Positions 32,561 through 43,969 of a stretch of DNA of 64,000 nt are shown in pieces. A model generated the notes under the pieces. The model did no database searches, was not told the origin of the DNA, and saw only the letters and a program-made list of their open reading frames with translations. The translations under genes and the position numbers were made by a program. The stretch covers positions 4,813,001 through 4,877,000 of the forward strand of contig CANUEZ040000168.1 of NCBI GenBank assembly GCA_948099385.1, in the 5' to 3' direction. The stretch comes from Fasciola hepatica (lineage: Eukaryota > Platyhelminthes > Trematoda > Plagiorchiida > Fasciolidae). Numbering within the stretch: the stretch's first letter is position 1; every line of letters begins with the position of its first letter.

Positions 32561-35500
32561 CCTTGAAAAGCAGTAAGTAATTATACCCTATAATTTACTT
32601 TCCCAAGTCACGATCTTCTCGGAACTAAGGTTCAAAAGTTTCCTTGCTGATTTCTCTCCGCTCTGCTTCAGTATAGCCACCTATTTGCACATGCAAATAG
32701 GCCTTAAAGGATTTGTTTGTTGCAATACCAAGAAGCTGGACATATGAAGTCATTCCTAGGGAGATCGTCTTTTGATCCAATACTCTCTCTGCAAGGAAGT
32801 TCTTCACGTGTCTATCGCGGAGGGTTCTGGCTGAATCCTAGACCAGCAGACCCCGCTGATCACTTAGTGAAACGAGAAGTAGCACTAAATTGGCTCATTT
32901 TCATACAACTATTTACGTGTATCAAGAGTTCTTATTTTTCAGAATATACGTACCCGGAAAACTTTCAGACTTATTTTCCCACTCATCAGTGATGTTTGGA
33001 AGAGGGAAGTTCAATCTGTTCAGATGAAATACCAAAATACTGGTAGAAAATATCCGTTCATAACCAGCAGACGAAATGTACATTGACGATGAATCCGTCT
33101 GATAAAATGTCTTTCGAGATCCTGGGTTCAAAAACACTGCCATTTCAGTCACGACAGTTATACTGATGGATTGGTACTTGGAAAAGGGAAAACATAGTAG
33201 CTGAATGCGTGTGCACTTTTATAAGTTTCAGCATCTTCCAGCTTGCTCAGAGTTGTTGATCTTCCTGAAGACAGTTTATAACAATGAAGGAAGCCACCAA
33301 GCGTATACAGTCACGCTTTGAATTCCCTTGGGGAAGCTTCAGAAAGTGACGCTATTGTAGGAGCACATATGTAAATACCAGTCCTGAACAAAACCTTAGT
33401 CTTTTGTACTAGTGTCAGTGACCCATTCGTAGGAGATATCTTCGATTTCAGAAAGTAACGGTGGCTGACCTGACTCACAATTTTACTCATAAACTTCTCT
33501 TTGTTCCACAATCGAATACATAAGCCAGCAGCAAGTAGACTAACGGCAAATTAAGCGTCAGTCTGTATCCTGAGGGTAATTCTCTAAGAAGGGTACAGAC
33601 GAGTGACAACCAAAGAAAGACAAGGCCAAATATGATGTGATCTAATTGGGACGTAAGAATCAGTAGGCGCCAAGACCGCAAGGTGCACAATGCGCAGGCA
33701 TTTTGGAATGCAGAGGAGGAAAGATGACCATTGTATTAATCGTGAAAGGATAAGGCTTCCAACAACCTCGAAATACTCGTCAAAATGGTTGGATCTTACC
33801 GAATCATCCGGTAGCTTGCGATCTTCACCGGGACTTGTTCCTGGGTTAAGAGTCTCAGCACAAACATCCTGTTAAGTCTCCCTAGGACATACGATTTGGG
33901 TGGGTTACATTATTGGAGACACACGGTAGTGACTGTTGACAGCAGCAAGTCCTATACTAAAATGAATTTGTTGCGCCCAATCTCGGATCGCCGTGGCTCA
34001 GCTAATCAACCAAATTGCATGAGGGTACGCTAGTATCTGCTTGAAGTCACACAGTGGTTTAAACAAACTTGTCCCTCGCTCTACCACGGTTTGATGCATC
34101 GCGGATTTGCTACCCAGAAACGTTTGAGGCCAGAGATAGTCCACGATGTAGTGGGATCTCTCCTGATGAAATTCATCTTTCTGCAGTAGCTAATTCCGCA
34201 AAGCTGGCGAAACTACTGGATGGAGTTTGCTTCAATCGCGGGGGTCTCTGAAAAGTACTCCCGCGATGAGTGAGGAATCATGGCATGGCCCTTCACAAAA
34301 ATGTACACTGGAATTTCATGGGCGCAACAAAAAGCACCATTACAGGTCAGGTTAAATTCAACGGTTCCAAGATATCTTCTCAACTATTTACATACAGTAA
34401 AGTGAATTATCGGTAAAATGTGCAGATCAGAGTTGACTAGGAGCTGAGTGCAACGTTTTAATAATGACGTCGACTACCAGCGATAACATCTTAGATTTAA
34501 AACGTTCCCCCTAGTAAGAAAAATGTTATTGACTGTGTTTTACTGAAGCGGGTCATCGTCTGTCTACTACCTTTGAGGTTCACGGTGATTTCTCTGACCA
34601 CTAACAAACTATACACTTACGCAGAAAAACAGTGAAGAATACCCAGCTCAAGTTGTACTATCGTTTACGCTCGACCACGGTTAAAATAAAATAACTCTAG
34701 AACGATTCAACCACAAATGAACTGCTTATGTAGTTTTTTTAAACTTCTACGCTAGCGTCACCTATGAAAGGATAAGTCGGCTTCTTAGATGTCACTGATG
34801 GTAACTGTCCACGCGTTCTGGTCTGCGGCAAGTTGTGTAAACCGTAAAATCCAGTTGTTGCTCCACTCGCTCACTCCGAAGACCGACTGAAAGCCTAGGC
34901 TGTTCATGTTTACATTCATAGTGCTAAGCTACATCTTTAGTTGGCTACCAAGGAGTCATTCTTAGTCGAAGCAGGGTGATGGAATCATCTCGTCTTTGCA
35001 TGTCCCGTTTCTGGTCGTCGAAGGACATGGCCAACCCACCGCAGGCGACATCATTGGAGGAACAAAGAAAGTTTTCCTGTATTCGCACAGTGTTGAGGCA
35101 CACCAGTGTTCGTGATGCCATCATACCAAATGATTTTTGCCATAATAAGGAAAAGCCAGTGGTCAAAGTTTTCTAACTTCATTCTGTTGTTCGCTCTCAA
35201 AGGCCAAGTTTCGCACAGGTACGCAAGAACTGGGCGGAAGGCAGCTCCGTGTATGCAGAGCTTCGTGTGGAGGCTTATTTAGCTGGTGAATAGCAGAGAC
35301 AAAATCCATCAACTACAGGTAGTCGACGACAATTAAGTTCTCATTCAGTCAGAGAAGGCAGTCATGTGTTCATTACACCTTGTTCCAGTTCATTGAGTTC
35401 AGTCTGCATGTTGCCGTCATGTTTGTTGTCAATGCTCTGTCCGCATTTTTTTTTCGACTATGGGTACTATCTATGGAAGTAGTGCGTGCGTACTCTGACA

Positions 35501-37224
35501 CACTCCTAATTCTAGTATAATGCATTCCATCACAGTTTTGAAAAAAAGTGATTTCGTCGAACAAATAAATGGTGGGCAATGTAATGATTAGGCTTTTTAT
35601 GCATTTACAATGAAATGGGAGAGTGAATTCGATCTATTAGTCTTGAATTCAATGAGAATGAGGTAAGGTCTTGATAATTATTCCTCACATTGATGAGTAT
35701 ATTTTGCCACATCATCAACCATGTCTTAGAGTATTGCTTTTTCAGAACCACTTTCCGTATTATATCAGGAGATTCGTTTGCAATAATCCCATATGAATTC
35801 AAGTTTTTCGAATCAAAAAAGCTTGACCTAGCAACAATCTACTTTGATCTCAGGAAAGAGACCCACCTTTCAGTTCAGTGAAACAATTATGTCTCGAAGG
35901 CAGTGTCCGGATTCATCTCGTGGCTGGTCTCAGTCAGACATTTTAAGACTATCAGAAGAGTTCCAATGCACCATCAGAGAGTTGACTACAACCATTCTAT
36001 GGAGAATTTCAGCAGATTATCGCACAAAGGTTCCTTAATGGTAACCGTCCGAAAAGCAGCTTCTGGAATAGCTATAAAAACTCTTCAAACGCATAATTCC
36101 ATTCACGTAGCCCAGTCTGAAACCTCATTGTCCTATGACACCAGATCACACGAAAATACAACTTTCTGGGGTTTTAACAAAAAAATCAGATTTGAACAGC
36201 ACAAAAGCAAAATGAATCGTTAATGAAAGCAAGGAGTCGTTTCATTTCTCAGTATTCCCGTCCCACTTGGCGACTTTTTTGAATAAACTACACAATCACT
36301 AAAGGCAGATTTTTGCTTCAGATCAGACTTGCTTCCTGTACTCAAAATTGGTTCAACTGTGCTCTATGGGGTCACGCGCACAGAAACGGACGCAAAAGGA
36401 AATGGCATCACTTAACTGACAGTTCAAGTTGCATTGCACATCACATATCAATGTGGACTTGAAAATCCAAATATCCGGATTCGTAGCAGAAGCACGAGAA
36501 CATTTCCTCTACCCTCTTGTTTGATGTTCATGTTGCGGAGTTATTGGCTCACTCATCATTGGTACACAACCAAGTCTCACTAGGGATCAACTCGTCAACA
36601 CCTGTCCGGAATCCAGATAAATATCCGAGACAACGGATTCGAAACCAGTAAAACAGTGGGGCGATAATACCAGAAGGGATTCCGGTCGAGTGGTAGTTGG
36701 CCGTATCACTAATAAATGAATCGGATGAGAGGTTACTGGATGCAAGTTCGATATATTTAGTTTGTTTGAGTTGGTAAAGTGAGATGACTTGAAGGCAGGA
36801 AAGTCTTCATATTAGAGCAACTCGGAGGGATCAAAGCACGTATGCTAGCATCTGGTGCACCAAGTTTGTCTACTTGCATACCACAAAGGTTAGCAAATGA
36901 GGTCAGATCAATTCATTGAGACTAGGGAAAGTTTCCTCCCAGGATATATTAGGAATTAGATATTGGTTTGTGCGCTGATTCAGGTGAATCTGGTAAACTG
37001 TTTGAAATTAAAATAACTCATTCGTTTATTGCTTGAAAAAGAAACAAAACAACCCCAGGCTTTGCAGAAGAGCCTTAGGAGAAAATTCTGAATTAGAAAT
37101 TCCCGAAAGTTCTCACGTGAGATGCATGCTATCTGGAATCTTACTGCAGTTCCCGTGAGCGTAAAGGATAAACTAGATATTGCTCTGCTAGTCGCTTAGT
37201 CACACGTGTATTCAATTACGAAGA
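32561..37224. other. Unassigned interval
   Basis: About 4.7 kb with no recognised gene, RNA or transposon. The open frames are short (60-106 codons) and lack motifs. Confidence 0.4.
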
Positions 37225-37340
37225 CACTCACACGCCCATTCACTCACTCACTCACACATTCACCCACTCACTCACTCACTCACTTACTTACTCACTCACT
37301 CACTCATCCACTCACTCAATGACTCATTTGCTCGCTCAAT
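37225..37340. repeat. CACT-type tandem repeat
   Basis: Imperfect repeats of the tetramer CACT/ACTC with scattered substitutions. Confidence 0.8.
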
Positions 37341-40029
37341 ATTTCACCATCTTGCCTAACTTTTGACTCTATCTGGCTCTCGTATTCTTCCATCCAGCGG
37401 TAAATAAAATCCAAAAACAATTTTATTGTTGTTAGTTCTTCAAAAGTAAACACGCAAGAAACCAAAAAATATATCAAAGTTCCTACAAGGGATAACCATG
37501 CAGACTATTGAACTGAAAAGACTTTCCAACTTTTCTCAGTAGTAAAACGATTGCCATGTAGAAAAGACTTGGGGAGCACAAAACCTGTATCTGTATAAAA
37601 AAGAAATAACACGAGGGAATGCGTACGGTTTCGGCAAGTTAGGAAAAACTAGGTTAAAAGCGGCAGTTTAAGAAACGTAAAATGTGTAACTTCATAGAAA
37701 GCAAAAGTTCAGAAAATGTATTTCTCGAGGGCGGTCAACTAAAAACCTCTTCTAGCGGGAACCTCAATTTCTTGTCGCGTAATTGCTCCGGTTTGTAATA
37801 GCTAAGTGCACAAAATCACTTCACCTCGTGAGTTCATTGCACGTAATTGAGACTTGCGCAAAATGGATGATAAACACATACAGAGTTGACGTGTAATGTT
37901 TCGTGTAGTTTGGCTTAGAGAATTGCTCTGAAGATGATGGTAAAGAGGCAAATGCAGCAAGCAGTGTCATTTTCATTGGAATAGAATTGCACTAGAAAAA
38001 TCGAGGTGACCAAAATAACCACCGAGGATTAAAAAACCCAGGCACGGACTATTCCATTTTGAAGGACACCACAAGAATAGGAATCTGAAGGAGCCCAAAA
38101 TCGGTGGATGTGCCTTCCTTGAATGTTCTATTCCGTGAGTCACAGCCTACTTGATGTCATTAAGAATATGTGAAACAAGATATAAAGTGACTTTACATTT
38201 GTTTGGAACCTACCTTCGGACACCGGGAAAGTAAACCACCAGATGTAGGCTCTCGAAGACGAGGTTGAGTGAACTCCGTTAATCACGAACGAGCTCCAAG
38301 AGAACAGGTCCCGCCTACCCGTGGTCCATTGAGTTGGTACAGATATATGATGAAGATGATTTCTAACCCATCATAGATCTATCACTGCATAAGGCGGGCC
38401 CAACTGGATGATCTCGGCCGGGACTCTGTTCTTGCCGTCCTAACTCCTTCCTTGAACTCTGACTGAAACCAAACCCGTACTTTATTCTAATCACCAAGCC
38501 GGTCAGCCTTGCTGACTGAAAAGGTTGACAATCAGTTCTTGAAGTTTTAAAACACAGTCTTTTTTCAGAGGTATCCTTCATCCTTGAATTGTTGCAAAAC
38601 TTCTGTTTGGTAAACAGAAATGACCTTCCTTTGAAGTTCTAACAGTATAAACAAAAGACTAACTACCAGTGAGTGGAGACAACAAAATTTGATACTTTCC
38701 AGCCCCTGACCCTTAGATTGGCACTAGACTCCTAGTTAATTTGGGCACCCTTTTCTGGGTCACTTGGCATAATAATCGGAATTGAAAATTTTCTTTAACA
38801 GTTATCATCTTTGTTATGGTCACATCTTTACAGGATGCTAGGTTGTGCCATCAATTTTGTCCGATCTTTAAAACTCAAAACCCTAAGTTTTCTGCCGCCG
38901 TGCAATATTTTCAATTAGAACACCATTTGGCCTTGGAACCGTCTCAGTTTATTGATAAGAAATGATACTTTGTATAAGATTTGTGGTAAGCATAACGTTC
39001 TTCTGGCCGCTTTTCCTGGCTGCACTCGGACTGGTTGGTTCAACTCCCATCATTTGGACAACTGTTGGCTGCTTATTGGTTCATGGGTCCGCTTAGCTGG
39101 CTCCTATCCCGTTATCAATCCTGACAGCCAATGGCACGCTGTCCTTTTCTTTGACTGCGTCCTTATCCCTAGTTCTGAAGGGAAGATGACTTGCTGTCTT
39201 TCAATTGAACCAGGCCTTTCATAGACGACTTGTCTGCCAATACCTTCAAATTAACGCTTCACATTTTCCTTAAACCCACATCCAAAATCAGTGTTCTCCA
39301 AACCGGAAAAACCTCAAAATCAGTCATATACATAGGGTAACCCTACAGTCAAGTAATCGTGGAAAGCATTAAGCAGTCCAAGCTACAAACACCTCAAATA
39401 ATCAAAGCCACCGTAGTTCCGACATCTAGATCTGTAAAGAGGTCATTTAATTTAAATTACCAAGTGCCTCACGGGGAACTTGCGGTTTTACCCCAATTTT
39501 CCTCAACAAATTAGTGTGCAAAAATGAATCGGGACAGCTTTATTGTTTTCATTCACCCTTGGAAGACAAATGTACTACAAACGAACAAGTCACTCGACTA
39601 AGAACATCAAACTTTCTCACCCCGTGACCTGATTGTTTCGGCTTAAGTTTTGTTCGCTTATTATAACATACATTAAAACGTTCTCTCTAAGGATGGTCAC
39701 AGATTACTTCATAGTCGGATTTGGGCTTCTACCGCTCAATATGTGGCGCCTATCCTGAATTTGGACAGAACATTTCGGAGGATTTTGAGTACTGTTTTCC
39801 CGAAATCCCAAATGTCCCGAGTCACAAAGCAGAAGTGGGCACGTTGTCTCAAAATCCAAACTTTAGATGAACAGGCAGTTGTCACTTATGGTTTTATTCG
39901 AAATACCCGGAGTGATGGGACTTACTGAAATCATCAGCACTCGGAAATACGCAAACCAAAGTAACGAGAAGACCAAGGCTGCGGAATAGTCTATTCATAG
40001 TATTGCAGAACTGATTTCCATAAAGGTTA
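37341..40029. other. Unassigned interval
   Basis: No gene or transposon was recognised. A segment near 39050-39080 (GTTGGCTGCTTATTGGTTC) resembles the decaying repeat at 50410-50620. Confidence 0.35.
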
Positions 40030-40200
40030 AGTCAAAGAAAATAATTGGTAAATTTGAAATTGATCATTCGCAGCTAGACTTGGATGGGCCTAATCTCGGC
40101 TTTCCTGGTTGGTAGACGCTCCTCAGCATAGGTAGTTACGAAGCTGTACCTGGCCGTATCACATGTGATGTCCAAGTAATCACCACACGTAGGTATCGGA
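40030..40200 (-). repeat. Fragment shared with the 5' region of PLE 5
   Basis: The interval follows 56200-56345 in the same orientation, sharing ATAATTGGTA, then a diverged stretch and the TACGAAG...GCCGTAT blocks. It is probably a 5' piece of the same minus-strand PLE family. Confidence 0.35.
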
Positions 40201-41596
40201 AATGACTGGTAGATACGTGAAGTGAGACAGAAATTGTCTCACTCCTAATTATCCAAAATAGAACTGGAATTTGATACCCTAATTGGACACCGTCATCAGA
40301 TCAAAGTGTAATCCCAGAGACCTAAATTCGGTCCTTCGACCATAGCTCAGAATGAGAGAAATTTGCTTTCTTGAATTGAAATTTTTCGCCCGCCGTTAAA
40401 TGTGACAGTTTTCATTCCAAATAGCATGAAAAAAGCAAATTTATGTCGAGATCATTTGCAATAAGATAAAAAAACTCAAGTTTCCCAGTAATATCTGTCC
40501 CAATGTAGGCTGATGTTGTCTTGTTTTGGAAAAAACATGGCTCAATCACACAGAAGACGCCAAACTCGTGCTTCGAATGCCCTACTTTATCTAATTCCTC
40601 CAGTTCACGTGATAACGTTCATTGTCACTTCGCAATGTTTGCGTGATGTTCAACAACAAGGTACTTATTACTTAGGTGAGTAGCATGCTTACTCCCCCCT
40701 AACTCGACATGGTAACTGAAATGCTTTGTGGGAAACCTATCCGTGACCTTCGCAAAAATTGTTGTACAACTCGAGTTTCAAGTCCCAAAAATTTTTTTTT
40801 GTTAGCCTATGCCCATTTAAACTGCACTCCGCAGCGGTCTACTTTTATGCTTCTCAGTAGACAAATTATCCAAAAATTCACCTAGACTACGAGCTTCCGG
40901 CCTTATTGCTTGAACCTATTGCATTGCCGACACTAGTCTCATCGCTAAGGATGGCCGTAAAATCAAGGTTGTCAACGGATAAATATCAGAATATAGTCTA
41001 TTCCTCAGAAGTCTACAGGGAGGTATTTTAGTTTAAAGTTTATGAGACCAGTAGTCCAGATTGCTCTGAATAGATCGGAAAATTGAAAGGTTGCATCTGT
41101 CGCTCTAGTAACAGGATAAAAGATATTACCAGTACAGAACACATAAAATGCTCTGAAGGTATGTGAGATTTATTCCAAAAGATATCTGATGAGGACCGTT
41201 TTCAGGATTACCACTCACCTATCAAATCAGATACTGTAGACTCTGTAGCACCATACTTTCAACCTCTCGCTAATCGGGAACCGTAAATGCGTCACGATGT
41301 GTGTGGGATCGAAACACATTGCATAGCATTCCTCACCGTAACACATCTTCATCCTTGTATTCACAGTGAATTAACACTTAAAGTGAACCACCAACCATCA
41401 TTGACAACGAATCGCGACAGGGCTTTTCACTAATGCCGGTAGTCTTATTGTCTTTATTATCTATTACACGAGCTTTACAGATGGTTCACACAAACAGTGA
41501 ATTTTGTGACTCATTTTGGCATTACAAATGATGTCTGCCCCATTGATAAACACGTATAATGTTTCCACCCCCTCACTGAACATTTGTAGTCCTTTA

Positions 41597-41597
<1 letters not shown>
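40201..41597. other. Unassigned interval
   Basis: No gene or repeat family was recognised. Confidence 0.35.

Positions 41598-41647
<50 letters not shown>
41598..41647. repeat. CTA/ACT microsatellite, left part
   Basis: About 17 units of ACT directly abut the left LTR of the gag-only element; the array continues on the other side at 43599-43684. Confidence 0.95.
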
Positions 41648-41648
<1 letters not shown>

Positions 41649-41939
41649 GTTGTGAGTGTATATACTACTTATTAAGTAGTTGATTGCTGAAGACAGAACT
41701 ATGGACAATTGTGGATTAACGAACACAGCTAAGTTCAGCAATCCAGGCGCAATAAGGTAAGCGACGATCTGCAAATCACCTGACCGCTCCTCCGTTGGAC
41801 GATGACTGTTTTCAAGTGAACAGGACAGCCATTTGGCAAATGAGGATGTTTGTAGCGTTTGTGTTGTTTTGTCAATGTCCGAACACGTTGGTGTCAATAA
41901 ACAACCAATTGACCAAGGCACGCCTTCTGGGTTATAACA
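41648..41939 (+). repeat. 5' LTR of the gag-only element
   Basis: 292 bp, TGTTGTGAGTG to TTATAACA. AATAAA near the 3' end (CAATAAACAACC) could be a polyadenylation signal. Confidence 0.9.
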
Positions 41940-41940
41940 T

Positions 41941-43314
41941 TTGGTGACCAGGGTGGATCTACCATGGCCGGAGCCGTTTGAGGATGGTGACATACGGATC
42001 TTCCTGGAAGATTTCGAGGAACTGGCGGAGCTCTCGGGGATCCAGTCGGATCGGGGTAAGTTGACGGCCCTTCGAGCGCTTCTCAAGGACAGGCCGCGGG
42101 CGGTGCTGGATGCGGCGCGAAGGGGCCCGAAGGAGCTGAATTGGGCCGCCGCAAAGGACGCCCTGATCGCGGGACTGGACACCCCGACCGACCGTCAAGA
42201 TGCTATGCGGCGGTTCAAGGCTGCCCAGCTGGGGGTTGGTACGGACCCGCTGGTGCACGCCGTCACGCTCCGCTCACTCCTAGAACGTGCGTTGCCGACG
42301 CTGGATGAGGCGTCACGGGCAGATCTGTTGGCGGACCGATTTGTGGATAGTCTGCCGGAGCCCCTGCGTGGGATGGTACGCGTCGCCCGTGTCGGCCGTT
42401 CATTGAATTTGGTCCAGCTCGCGGATGTGGCTCGGGAACTGGCCATGATTGGCGTGCCTGTGGTCAATACGGCCCATGTCGGGGATTCATGGAGGAACAG
42501 GGATCGTGTGGAGAAGGCGTACGGTCCAGAAATTTTGAACACGGAGGACAGAACAGTGGAAGCCAGACAGTTGGAAGAAGCCGGGTGTTTCTGCTGTGGA
42601 AATGTGGAACCTGTTTTGGACGAATATCCTGAATATCAGCAGAACATCGAAGCAGTTGTACCAGAAGTATCACCGCTCGAGAATTCAGCCATTACCGATG
42701 AGTTGGCGAACTGTGAAAAATCGAACCAAATCCGTTGTGAAAATGCGGAAGATCGCTACCCAGGTTGCCTTGAACATGAACATTGTGACGAGGAAACCGA
42801 AGATATGTCGTCTAATATCACAGTCACTGAAGCTGCAAGCTATGAGGAAACTCAGACTGAAGTCGAAATTCAAGACCAAAATGAGTTTAGCCCGAAGACT
42901 GCAAGAGGAGTTGCTTGTGCTCCAGAGAATCTGCCGAAGGAGGAAGCCGAATATGATGCCGTTCAAATCAAAACAGTTAAACACTCGGTTCTGGATCACG
43001 TTCAAATGACACAACGCGCGGTCCCACTGGGAAAGGAAGCAGCTTTGCACTATTTCGTGGTAATCTCCCACGACAGCCAAGCAGCCTGGGGCACGCTAAA
43101 GGTGGGTACTGATCGTGGAAGTCGCCTCAGCTCAAGGTTTCATCCTATGCCGATTATTCACCTGAAGAAGCACACCTCCGGAGGAGTTGTGGGGTTGATG
43201 ACAACACCGCCACGAACCGGGGTTGGAGGTATGAACCTCGGAATGGAGAAAGACTTGAAGGCAGTCCTCTGGATATGGAGTATCTTTTTTTGTCAGGGGG
43301 GAGGAGTGTTGTGA
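41941..43314 (+). CDS. Gag protein of the gag-only element, with an unrelated acidic C-terminal half
   Basis: The frame is open for 457 codons from the base after the 5' LTR edge to a stop inside the 3' LTR. Residues 9-170 are gypsy-type gag (PWPEPFEDGDIRIFLEDFEE, then LKDRPRAVLDAA, MRRFKAAQLG, RFVDSLPEPLRGMVR). Residues 216-219 (CFCC) may be the start of a zinc knuckle that is then cut off. Residues 220-385 are rich in Glu with no known domain, and the DNA becomes visibly less GC-rich from about 42550. The last 60 residues are basic then hydrophobic. There is no in-frame ATG before residue 89; the ATG at 41964 is in another frame and stops after five codons, so the start is unresolved or the frame is initiated unusually. 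Confidence 0.7.
   Translation: MVTRVDLPWPEPFEDGDIRIFLEDFEELAELSGIQSDRGKLTALRALLKDRPRAVLDAARRGPKELNWAAAKDALIAGLDTPTDRQDAMRRFKAAQLGVGTDPLVHAVTLRSLLERALPTLDEASRADLLADRFVDSLPEPLRGMVRVARVGRSLNLVQLADVARELAMIGVPVVNTAHVGDSWRNRDRVEKAYGPEILNTEDRTVEARQLEEAGCFCCGNVEPVLDEYPEYQQNIEAVVPEVSPLENSAITDELANCEKSNQIRCENAEDRYPGCLEHEHCDEETEDMSSNITVTEAASYEETQTEVEIQDQNEFSPKTARGVACAPENLPKEEAEYDAVQIKTVKHSVLDHVQMTQRAVPLGKEAALHYFVVISHDSQAAWGTLKVGTDRGSRLSSRFHPMPIIHLKKHTSGGVVGLMTTPPRTGVGGMNLGMEKDLKAVLWIWSIFFCQGGGVL
43295..43306 (+). promoter_or_regulatory. Polypurine tract
   Basis: AGGGGGGAGGAG directly precedes the 3' LTR, the expected place for the plus-strand DNA primer. Confidence 0.7.
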
Positions 43315-43596
43315 GTGTATATACTACTTATTAAGTAGTTGATTGCTGAAGACAGAACTATGGACAATTGTGGATTAACGAACACAGCTAAGTTCAGCAA
43401 TCCAGGCGCAATAAGGTAAGCGACGATCTGCAAATCACCTGACCGCTCCTCCGTTGGACGATGACTGTTTTCAAGTGAACAGGACAGCCATTTGGCAAAT
43501 GAAGATGTTTGTAGCGTTTGTGTTGTTTTGTCAATGTCCGAACACGTTGGTGTCAATAAACAACCAATTGACCAAGGCACGCCTTCTGGATTATAA

Positions 43597-43598
<2 letters not shown>
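43307..43598 (+). repeat. 3' LTR of the gag-only element
   Basis: Copy of 41648-41939 with two substitutions seen (GAGGATG/GAAGATG and TGGGTTA/TGGATTA). Confidence 0.9.
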
Positions 43599-43638
<40 letters not shown>

Positions 43639-43684
43639 CACTACTACTACTACTACTACTACCACTACTATTACTACCACTACT
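43599..43684. repeat. CTA microsatellite, right part
   Basis: Continuation of the array at 41598-41647, with occasional CCA and TTA variants toward its right end. Open frames across it are runs of Thr or Ser and are not genes. Confidence 0.95.
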
Positions 43685-43969
43685 CTTCAATCTTCTTTTA
43701 CTCTGTACCACTTTCCTTTACTTCCTCTCTTGGTCATTCAAGTTAGTGCTTATTGATTTGGAACACATTTTCGACTATCACACTGAGAAAATTGTCTGAT
43801 TGTCCAGGAAAGGAGTGGAAAAGTTTGCATGTCAGGATTCACTTATGACAGGTGCATTGTTGTCTATTTTCCTCTTTATTTATCCTCTCTTTTCTCGTTG
43901 GGTTTTATACGTACGCGGCCGACGAGAATATACAAAAGGAACTCCTCTCACGATGTACGTCTTCTGAAT

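Larger units (their letters stand above)
41648..43598 (+). mobile_element. Gag-only LTR retrotransposon (TR-GAG-like), inserted in a microsatellite
   Basis: The 1951-bp unit has two 292-bp LTRs (41648-41939 and 43307-43598) that differ at two positions by eye. A tRNA-type primer site TGGTGACC starts three bases after the left LTR, and a purine run AGGGGGGAGGAG sits just before the right LTR. The 4 bases CTAC flank both ends, compatible with a 4-bp target duplication, although the host site is itself a CTA repeat. One open frame of gag type spans the whole interior. No protease, RT, RNase H or integrase is present. The TGGTGACC site resembles the tRNA-Trp-primed CsRn1-like gypsy elements of flukes. 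Confidence 0.9.

Noticed and set aside
37225..37340. CRISPR-like array
   Set aside because: Tetranucleotide repeat without spacers, in a eukaryotic genome.
43454..43756. Open frames made of Thr, Ser or Ile-Tyr runs across the CTA, ATA and TA arrays (also 41511-42182 -, 53460-53750 -, 58267-58452 -)
   Set aside because: They are translations of microsatellites and of LTR sequence, not genes.
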